DNA from: Clostridia bacterium
Lineage (GTDB): Bacteria; Bacillota; Clostridia; Christensenellales; Aristaeellaceae
Assembly (NCBI GenBank): GCA_017537105.1
Contig: JAFWBZ010000394.1
Location: forward strand, 1-10,840
DNA: 10,840 nt
Reading direction: 5' to 3'
The notes beneath the pieces were generated by a model that worked only from the letters and a program-made list of their open reading frames with translations, ran no database searches and was not told where the DNA came from. Of the stretch, positions 5,658 to 10,840 are shown one piece after another. The position numbers were made by a program, and so were the translations under genes. Each line of letters begins with the position of its first letter. The stretch's first letter is position 1.

Positions 5658-6593
5658 ATGAATCTCCATCTGTCTCCGGCACCCCATGTACACAGCAATC
5701 AGTCCACGCGGGTGCTCATGCGCAACGTGCTCGTCGCGCTGATCCCCTGCGTCGTCGCGGGCATCTGCCTGTTCGGCTACAGCGCGGCGCTGCTGATGCT
5801 GGCATCCGTGCTCACCGCGGTGGTCGCGGAATACATCTGGCAGCGGGCCACGGGGAATAAGGTGCGCGTCGGCGACCTTTCCGCCGTCGTCACCGGCCTG
5901 ATCCTGGCGCTCAACCTGCCGCCGCAGGCGCCGCTGTGGCTGGCGGTGGTGGGCAGCGCGTTTGCCATCGTCATCGTCAAGGGGCTCTTCGGCGGCCTGG
6001 GCGACAACTTCATCAACCCGGCGATGGCCGCCCGCGCGCTGCTGCTGGCCTCCTGGCCGCGCTACATGACGGTGTGGACCGCGCCGACGGGCTTGAATTC
6101 CTCGGTGGACGCGGTGTCCGCCGCCACGCCGCTGCTCACGCCCGGCAGCTACTCCCTCGGGCAGCTGTTCCTCGGCAACATTCCCGGGTCCGTCGGCGAG
6201 GTGTGCAAGCTGGCCATACTGCTGGGCCTCGCGTACCTGCTGTTCACCCATACGATTACCTGGCGCATCCCGGCGGTCATGGTCGCCTCGACCTTTGTGT
6301 TCACCTGGCTGTTCGGCAAAAACCCGCTGACCTCGGTGCTGTCCGGCGGCGTGCTGTTCGCGGCGGTATTCATGGCGACGGACTACGTCACCTGCCCGAT
6401 GACCGCGCCGGGACAGTTCGTCTACGCGGCGGGCATCGGCCTGGTGATCGCGCTCATTCGCTGCTTCGGCGGCTATCCCGAGGGCGTGACCTACGCGATC
6501 CTGCTGATGAACATCGCTGCGCCGCTGCTGGACCACGTCTTCAAGCGGCGCGTCTACGGATATGAAAAGGGGGCGAAGGTGCAAAATGGCTGA
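5658..6593 (+). CDS. rnfD: Rnf complex membrane subunit RnfD
   Basis: This 311-residue polytopic membrane protein starts at ATG, 6 nt after rnfC, with AGGGG 9 nt upstream. RnfD (related to NqrB) carries a covalent FMN on its outer side and takes part in ion translocation. The N-terminal LSPAPHVHSNQST stretch is typical of RnfD. GLGDNFINPAMAARALLLASWP (residues about 113-134) is the family core motif. DAVSAATPL contains the expected FMN acceptor Thr157. Further signatures are NPLTSVLSGGVLFAAVFMATDYVTCPM and FGGYPEGVTYAILLMNIAAPLLD. Length and membrane layout look normal. The gene overlaps rnfE by 8 nt. In clostridial operons rnfG would follow here, but rnfE does instead. Confidence 0.95.
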   Translation: MNLHLSPAPHVHSNQSTRVLMRNVLVALIPCVVAGICLFGYSAALLMLASVLTAVVAEYIWQRATGNKVRVGDLSAVVTGLILALNLPPQAPLWLAVVGSAFAIVIVKGLFGGLGDNFINPAMAARALLLASWPRYMTVWTAPTGLNSSVDAVSAATPLLTPGSYSLGQLFLGNIPGSVGEVCKLAILLGLAYLLFTHTITWRIPAVMVASTFVFTWLFGKNPLTSVLSGGVLFAAVFMATDYVTCPMTAPGQFVYAAGIGLVIALIRCFGGYPEGVTYAILLMNIAAPLLDHVFKRRVYGYEKGAKVQNG

Positions 6594-7215
6594 GAAGAAA
6601 TCCATGGGCGCGCTCCTCATAAGCGGCCTGCTGAAGGAGAATCCCCTGCTCCGCCTGGCCCTGGGGCTCTGCCCCGCGCTGGCGGTGACCACCACCGCCT
6701 TTAACGGCCTGGGCATGGGCATCGCCACCGCGTGCGTGCTGCTCTGCACGAGCGTCGTGGTTTCCCTGCTGCGCGACCTGCTCCCGGAGAAGGGGCGCTT
6801 CGTCGCGTTCCTGGTCATCAGCGCCGCGTTCGCCACCCTCGCCCAGATGGTGCTGAAGGGATGGCAGCCCGCGCTCTGCGCCTCGCTGGGCATCTTCGTG
6901 CCGCTGATCGCCGTCAACTGCCTGATCCTGAACCGCGCGGACGCCTTTGCCGCGCAGAACAGCCCTGCGGCGGCCATTGCCGACGCGGTGGGCATGGGCC
7001 TTGGGTACATCGTCGCCATGACGCTGACCGGCGCTGTGCGCGAGCTGCTCGGCGCGGGCACCGTGTTCGGACAGCGCGTGCTTGCCGCCGGATATCAGCC
7101 GGTGCTGCTGGCGGTCATGCCCGCCGGCGGACTGCTGGTGGTCGGCCTCTTGATCGGCATCGCCAACGCCATTGCGGCGCGGCATTCCGGGAAAAAGGAG
7201 GGTGAGTCCGCATGA
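6586..7215 (+). CDS. rnfE: Rnf complex membrane subunit RnfE
   Basis: This 209-residue protein has about six membrane segments and starts at ATG 6586. GAAGGT lies 5 nt upstream and a stronger AAAAGGGGG 12 nt upstream. It overlaps the end of rnfD by 8 nt. RnfE (related to NqrD) pairs with RnfA in inverted topology to form the core that holds an intramembrane 2Fe-2S cluster. Both expected ligands are present: Cys29 in LGLCPALAVTTTAFNGLGMG and Cys112 in AVNCLILNRADAFAAQN. These positions equal the family numbering. The GYIVAMTLTGAVRELLGAGT stretch is also typical. The longer reading from 6562 is rejected because it would run further into rnfD without a better ribosome site. The stop overlaps the rnfA start in an ATGA junction. 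Confidence 0.95.
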   Translation: MAEKKSMGALLISGLLKENPLLRLALGLCPALAVTTTAFNGLGMGIATACVLLCTSVVVSLLRDLLPEKGRFVAFLVISAAFATLAQMVLKGWQPALCASLGIFVPLIAVNCLILNRADAFAAQNSPAAAIADAVGMGLGYIVAMTLTGAVRELLGAGTVFGQRVLAAGYQPVLLAVMPAGGLLVVGLLIGIANAIAARHSGKKEGESA

Positions 7216-7793
7216 GTGATGTCTCTCGCGCGTTGCTGTTCCTGGTGAGCTGCGTGTTCACCCAGAACGTCATCTTTGCCCGCCTGCTGGTCAGCCGCTC
7301 CGCGGTGGAATCTCGCAGGATCGGCGCGGCGGCAGGCCTCGGCCTGTTCACCGCTGTGGTCATTGCGCTGTCTTCGGTACTCGCGTGGATCCTCTACAGT
7401 TGGATCCTGAAGCCGCTGCACGCCGAAAGCCTGTATCTGGTGGCGTTCGTGCTGGTCATCGCGGCATGCACGCAGCTGGCCGCGCTGTGCCTGGGGAAGA
7501 TCCGCCCCGCCCTCGCGGAGGGCCTGGGGAACTGCCTGGCGCTGGTGGCCGCCAACTGTGCGGTGCTGGGCATCGCGCTGCTGAACGTGGAGACGGGCTG
7601 CGGCATCGGACAGGCGTTCCTGAACGGCCTGTTCAGCGGCCTGGGCTACCTCGTCGCGCTGGTCTGCATGGCGGGCGTGCAGGAGCGCCTGGAGTATTCC
7701 AAGATCCCTGCGCCCCTCAAGGGCCTGCCCATTTCGTTGATCTCCGCGTCCCTGATGGCGCTGGCCTTCATGGGCTTTGCGGGGATGGCGTGA
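7212..7793 (+). CDS. rnfA: Rnf complex membrane subunit RnfA, missing one cluster cysteine
   Basis: This 193-residue protein, normal for the family, has about six membrane segments. Its ATG overlaps the rnfE stop, and GGAGG lies 10 nt upstream. RnfA (related to NqrE) faces RnfE in the membrane core. The second cluster ligand, Cys116 in AANCAVLGIALLN, is kept. The first, normally Cys in the strongly conserved FLGICPFLGVS stretch, is absent: the matching segment reads ARLLVSRSAVESRR with Ser28 (AGC at 7293-7295) in its place. Cys14, fourteen residues earlier, is probably too far to replace it. The rest, including FSGLGYLVALVCMAGVQERL, is family-like and the frame is intact, so this looks like divergence rather than decay. 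No rnfB follows. Confidence 0.92.
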   Translation: MSDVSRALLFLVSCVFTQNVIFARLLVSRSAVESRRIGAAAGLGLFTAVVIALSSVLAWILYSWILKPLHAESLYLVAFVLVIAACTQLAALCLGKIRPALAEGLGNCLALVAANCAVLGIALLNVETGCGIGQAFLNGLFSGLGYLVALVCMAGVQERLEYSKIPAPLKGLPISLISASLMALAFMGFAGMA

Positions 7794-7819
7794 CGTTCAA
7801 CCGACCGACGTCTGTTTTT
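7792..7819 (+). terminator. Weak hairpin with T-run after rnfA
   Basis: GACGT (7792-7796) pairs with ACGTC (7808-7812) around an 11-nt loop. TGTTTTT follows at 7813-7819. With only five pairs it is at most a partial terminator, which could lower expression of the second NusG-II gene relative to rnfA. Confidence 0.25.
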
Positions 7820-7859
7820 GCGATGCCGGCCACAGCATGGAAGACAAGGGTGATGTGAC

Positions 7860-8342
7860 ATGATCAGAAGAGGATTGGCCCTGCTGCTGGCGCTGCTGCT
7901 CTGCGGCGCGCTGGCGTTTGCGGATGCTGCGCTGCCGGATGCAGAGCAGCCCGATGCGGCGGAGGCGGAGGAGAATGCCGGGGAGCCGTCGGAGGAGGAA
8001 GCGCCACGGCCCGCGAAGGGCTATGTGCTGGTGTCCACCTCCACCCAGACCGGCTGGCTTCCGCTGCCGGAGGAGGGCGAGTATTCCTATCACCTGAAGC
8101 AGACCATGCCGGACGGCACCGAGGTGGAGAACGTCATCCATCTGACGCCCGACGGCGTCTACATGGAGGACTCGACCTGCGAAAACCACGACTGCGTCGA
8201 GCAGGGCGAGGTCACGCTGGAGAACCGCGAAGAGCGCATTCTCAGCAACATGATCATCTGTCTGCCCAACCAGGTGTGGCTGCAGCTCTTCACGCCCGAG
8301 GAGGTGCTGGAGATGGTCCAGGAGCAGCAGAGCGCCGGCTGA
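7860..8342 (+). CDS. Secreted NusG-II-domain protein
   Basis: This 160-residue protein starts at ATG, 66 nt after rnfA, with AAGGG 9 nt upstream. A Sec signal peptide covers about 1-21. Arg3-Arg4 precede a Leu-rich core, and a signal peptidase I site lies after Ala21 (AFA/DA). Cys15 follows three Leu, so it is not a proper lipobox and the protein is probably not lipidated. An acidic Ala/Glu/Pro linker (about 24-52) leads to a NusG-II domain (PF07009) with C107-x4-C112-x21-C134 and the ICLPNQV signature. Cysteine spacing is identical to the operon's first gene, and the two share VYME, CEN-x-DCVE-x-G and IICLP. They are paralogues that bracket the Rnf genes. This one occupies the place where clostridial operons carry rnfB, but it has no Fe-S motif and no ferredoxin-like domain. 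Function is unknown and is probably tied to extracytosolic redox chemistry. Confidence 0.78.
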   Translation: MIRRGLALLLALLLCGALAFADAALPDAEQPDAAEAEENAGEPSEEEAPRPAKGYVLVSTSTQTGWLPLPEEGEYSYHLKQTMPDGTEVENVIHLTPDGVYMEDSTCENHDCVEQGEVTLENREERILSNMIICLPNQVWLQLFTPEEVLEMVQEQQSAG

Positions 8343-8370
8343 AGAACTGAAATGCCGACCGGCGTTTCTT
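8333..8370 (+). other. GC hairpin at the end of the Rnf operon
   Basis: CGCCGG (8333-8338) pairs with CCGGCG (8359-8364), extendable by a G-U and an A-U pair, around a 20-nt loop. TTTCTT follows. The left arm lies in the last codons of the NusG-II gene. It is a poor terminator alone because the loop is long, but it may assist the stronger one downstream. Confidence 0.35.
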
Positions 8371-8392
8371 CTGTACGCTGCTTGTGTTTTTC

Positions 8393-8435
8393 GGGGCTCT
8401 GCCGGATCGTGCGCAGGGCCCCTGTTCTTTTCTTT
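8393..8435 (+). terminator. Strong intrinsic terminator
   Basis: GGGGCTCTGC (8393-8402) pairs fully with GCAGGGCCCC (8413-8422), ten pairs with one G-U, around a 10-nt loop. The T-rich tail TGTTCTTTTCTTT (8423-8435) follows. It ends the Rnf operon. It lies only 4 nt before the ribosome site of the GH42 gene, so no promoter fits between them. Confidence 0.85.
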
Positions 8436-8439
8436 GCAT

Positions 8440-8448
8440 GGAGGAGGT
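8440..8448 (+). promoter_or_regulatory. Ribosome site fixing GTG start at 8455
   Basis: GGAGGAGGT ends 6 nt before GTG 8455. ATG 8453 is out of frame and reaches a stop after four codons. The in-frame TTG at 8434 lies inside the terminator tail and upstream of this site. Confidence 0.7.
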
Positions 8449-8454
8449 GCGGAT

Positions 8455-10452
8455 GTGCCGGAGCTGAAGCTGCCCTTTTTGGGGCATGGCGGAGATTACA
8501 ACCCGGACCAGTGGCGAGACCGGCCGGATATCCTCGAAGAGGACGTGCGGCTGATGAAGCTCGCCGGGTGCAACCTGATGAGCGTGGGCATCTTCGCCTG
8601 GTCCGCGCTGGAGCCCCGGGAGGGTGAATATGACTTTGGCTGGCTGGGGGACGTCCTGGACCGGCTCCACGCCGCGGGCATCTCGGTCTTCCTGGCCACG
8701 CCCAGCGGCGCGCGTCCCGCGTGGATGAGCCGCCGGTACCCTGAGGTGCTGCGCGTTCGTCCGGACGGCCAGCGAAACCTCCACGGCGAACGCCACAATC
8801 ACTGCTTCACCTCGCCGGTGTACCGCGCCTTTGTGGGCAGGATCAACCGGGCTTTGGTGGAGCGCTTCGGGCACCACCCGGCGGTGGTGGGCTGGCATCT
8901 CTCCAACGAATACGGGGGCGAGTGCCACTGCGCGCTGTGCCAGCAGGCCTTCCGGGCGTGGCTGAAGGCGCGCTACGGCACGCTGGAGGCGCTGAACCGC
9001 GCCTGGTGGACCGGATTCTGGAGCAAGACCTACTCCGACTGGGAGGAGCTGCACAGCCCGTCGCCGGTGGGCGAGACCTCCATTCACGGGCTGAACCTGG
9101 CCTGGCGGCGGTTTGTGACGCATCAGACGGCGGATTTCATGCGGGCGGAGGCGGCGCCGATTCGGGAAGTGACGCCGGAGCTGCCCGTCACCACCAACCT
9201 GATGGAGATCTTCGGCGGGCTGGACTATTTCGAATTCTGCCGGGATCTGGACTTTGCGAGCTTCGACAGCTACCCCCGCTGGGGCGGGCCGGACGGGGAG
9301 TGGACCGCGCTGTGCGCCGCCTTCAACTACGACTGGATGCGCACGCTTAAGCAGAGGCCCTTTGCGCTGATGGAATCCACACCGTCCCAGGTGAACTGGC
9401 ACGACGTCTGCAAGCTGAAGAAACCCGGCATGCATCTGTTGTCCAGCCTGCAGGCGGTGGCCCACGGTGCGGACACGGTGCAGTACTTCCAGTGGCGCAA
9501 GAGCCGCGGCGCGGCGGAGAAATTCCACGGCGCGGTGGTGGACCACGTGGGACACGAGCATACCCGCACGTTCCGGGAGGTGCAGTCGGTGTCCGGGGCG
9601 CTGGCAAAGCTCGACGACGTGCGCGGCGCGATGCCCGAGGTGCGCGCGGCGCTGCTGTTCGACACGCAGAACCGCTGGGCGTTGGAGGACTGCCAGGGCC
9701 CGCGGCGGGACATGGGCTATCTGGAGACGGTGCTGGAACACTATCGCGCGCTGCGCCGGCATGGCGTCGCGCTGGATGTCATCGACGAGACCTGCGACTT
9801 CGAGCGCTATCATCTGGTGGCCGCGCCGATGCTGTACATGCTGCGCCCCGGCGTCGCGGAGCGGCTGGAGGCCTTCGTGCGCAGGGGTGGCACGCTGGTG
9901 TGCAGCTGCCGCACCGGCTGCGTGGACGAGGACGACCTGTGCTTTCTGGGCGACTTTCCCGGGCCTCTGCGGCAGACGCTGGGCCTGTGGGTCGAGGAGA
10001 CCGACGCGCTGTACGACGGCGAGGCCAACGGCATCCGCATGAACGACGGGCGCAGCTATACCTGCCGCGCGCTGTGCGACCGCATTCATCCGGAGACTGC
10101 GGAGACGCTGGGCGTGTATACCGCGGATTTCTACGCCGGGGAGCCCTGCGTGACGCGCAACGGGCTGGGCGAGGGAGCGGCCTATTACATCGCCACACGG
10201 CCCGATGCGGAATTTCTGGACGACTTCTACACAGGGATCGCGGATCGTGCGGGGCTCGAATGCCCGCTTCGGGGGCTGCCGGTCGGCGTCGGGGCCATGG
10301 CGCGCGGCGGCCTGCTGTTCGTGATGAACTTCACCGGAAGGGCCGTCCGCGCGTCGCTGCCGGAGGGCGTGGACGTGCTGGCGGGCCGCCGGACCGGCGG
10401 GGAAACGGAGCTTCCGGTGAACGGCGTGCTGGCGATACGGCCCGGCCGTTGA
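8455..10452 (+). CDS. Beta-galactosidase, glycoside hydrolase family 42
   Basis: This 665-residue protein, normal for GH42, starts at GTG. There is no signal peptide, so it should act in the cytoplasm on imported beta-galactosides. The catalytic barrel begins with GGDYNPDQW and the segment MSVGIFAWSALEPREGEYDF. The acid/base is Glu152 in WHLSNEYGG and the nucleophile is Glu307 in FALMESTPSQVNW. Cys117, Cys157, Cys159 and Cys162 match the zinc site known from Thermus GH42 (C-x-C-x2-C plus one upstream Cys). The middle trimerisation domain covers roughly 390-600, including LLFDTQNRWALED and LVAAPMLYMLRPGVAERLEAFVRRGGTLV, followed by a small C-terminal beta domain. It is followed after 39 nt by a GH36 gene. 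Its job appears unrelated to the Rnf operon. The galactoside specificity cannot be read from sequence. Confidence 0.93.
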   Translation: MPELKLPFLGHGGDYNPDQWRDRPDILEEDVRLMKLAGCNLMSVGIFAWSALEPREGEYDFGWLGDVLDRLHAAGISVFLATPSGARPAWMSRRYPEVLRVRPDGQRNLHGERHNHCFTSPVYRAFVGRINRALVERFGHHPAVVGWHLSNEYGGECHCALCQQAFRAWLKARYGTLEALNRAWWTGFWSKTYSDWEELHSPSPVGETSIHGLNLAWRRFVTHQTADFMRAEAAPIREVTPELPVTTNLMEIFGGLDYFEFCRDLDFASFDSYPRWGGPDGEWTALCAAFNYDWMRTLKQRPFALMESTPSQVNWHDVCKLKKPGMHLLSSLQAVAHGADTVQYFQWRKSRGAAEKFHGAVVDHVGHEHTRTFREVQSVSGALAKLDDVRGAMPEVRAALLFDTQNRWALEDCQGPRRDMGYLETVLEHYRALRRHGVALDVIDETCDFERYHLVAAPMLYMLRPGVAERLEAFVRRGGTLVCSCRTGCVDEDDLCFLGDFPGPLRQTLGLWVEETDALYDGEANGIRMNDGRSYTCRALCDRIHPETAETLGVYTADFYAGEPCVTRNGLGEGAAYYIATRPDAEFLDDFYTGIADRAGLECPLRGLPVGVGAMARGGLLFVMNFTGRAVRASLPEGVDVLAGRRTGGETELPVNGVLAIRPGR

Positions 10453-10491
10453 ACGACGACGGGGCACAAATGCGAAGAAGGGGAGAACAGG

Positions 10492-10840
10492 ATGGGCATT
10501 GTCTACGAGGAAGGCACGAGGGTATTCTCGCTGGAGACGGTGCATTCCCTGTACCAGATGCAGGTGGGCGAGGGCGGCGTGCTGCTGCAGCTCTACTATG
10601 GCCATAGGACCCGAGCGGACATGCGCTATCTGCTGCGCTGCGCGGATCGCGGCTTTTCCGGAAATCCCTATGCGCAGCGGGACAACCGCGCCTGGTCGCT
10701 GGACACGCTGCCGCAGGCGTATTCCGGGAGCGGCGTGGGCGACTACCGGGTGAGCGCATTGCAGCTGAGGTGCGAAAACGGCAGCCGCAGCGTGGATTTG
10801 CGCTACCGTTCGCACAGGATCTTTCACGGCAAGCGCAGGC
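10492..10840 (+). CDS. Alpha-galactosidase, glycoside hydrolase family 36 (partial)
   Basis: The start is ATG with AAGGGGAG 6 nt upstream. The frame is open to the window edge (116 codons seen), so only the N-terminal beta domain is visible. Family cues are HSLYQMQVGEGGVLLQLYYGHR, the segment LDTLPQAYSGSGVGDYR, then SALQL, NGSRSVDLRYRSHRIFHGK. These are typical of bacterial GH36 alpha-galactosidases (AgaA/RafA type), which cut alpha-1,6-galactosides such as melibiose and raffinose. The catalytic Asp residues lie beyond the window. No signal peptide is visible. With GH42 it probably forms an operon for plant galactosides. Confidence 0.88.
   Translation, partial: MGIVYEEGTRVFSLETVHSLYQMQVGEGGVLLQLYYGHRTRADMRYLLRCADRGFSGNPYAQRDNRAWSLDTLPQAYSGSGVGDYRVSALQLRCENGSRSVDLRYRSHRIFHGKRR

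Noticed and set aside
7860..8342. The gene after rnfA as a shortened rnfB
   Set aside because: Its cysteines follow the NusG-II pattern C-x4-C-x21-C with CLPN. There are no CxxCxxC ferredoxin motifs and it has a signal peptide for export.
8290..10827. Very long open frame (845 codons) on the minus strand across the GH42 gene
   Set aside because: It is a shadow of GC-rich coding DNA. The translation is low-complexity and rich in His, Arg, Ala and Gln with no family motif, while the + strand encodes a clear GH42 with both catalytic Glu.
1..10840. tRNA, rRNA, CRISPR array, transposase or attachment site
   Set aside because: None was seen. The only clear direct repeat is the in-gene FMN-domain duplication, and no inverted-repeat-flanked element is visible.

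Overview
The window is GC-rich bacterial DNA (third codon positions strongly G/C) with strong GGAGG-type ribosome sites, several TTG and GTG starts, a consensus sigma-70-type promoter, a Sec lipoprotein and clostridial-type Rnf proteins. This points to a high-GC member of the Clostridia (Bacillota), probably anaerobic and possibly gut-associated given the galactosidases. The genus is not resolved. All genes lie on the + strand.

Region 1 (1-195) holds no gene. It carries a promoter (TTGCGA, 17 bp, TATAAT at 66-94), a weak Rex-like palindrome just upstream, and an untranslated leader of about 95 nt. Region 2 (196-8342) looks like one long operon: NusG-II-domain lipoprotein, Gx/Hpre_diP_synt_I membrane protein, ApbE flavin transferase, a four-domain FMN-binding RnfG, a DUF1622 membrane protein, rnfC, rnfD, rnfE, rnfA and a second NusG-II-domain protein. 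ApbE should attach FMN covalently to RnfG and RnfD. RnfC carries the NADH/FMN site and two 4Fe-4S clusters, RnfA/E form the membrane core, and RnfG faces outward. Region 3 (8343-8454) holds a strong intrinsic terminator directly before the next ribosome site. Region 4 (8455-end) is a galactoside-use unit: a GH42 beta-galactosidase and the start of a GH36 alpha-galactosidase, cut by the window edge.

The most interesting signal is that this Rnf operon departs from the usual rnfCDGEAB plan in several ways that fit together. No rnfB (the ferredoxin-side subunit) is present. RnfA has Ser28 where the family has a cysteine that helps hold the intramembrane 2Fe-2S cluster. RnfG is moved to the front and expanded to four FMN-binding domains. 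The operon also carries NusG-II and Gx-transporter genes that recall the EetA/EetB pair of flavin-based extracellular electron transfer loci. My inference is a modified Rnf that may pass NADH electrons to a chain of surface flavins rather than working as a ferredoxin:NAD+ pump. An rnfB elsewhere in the genome would weaken that reading.
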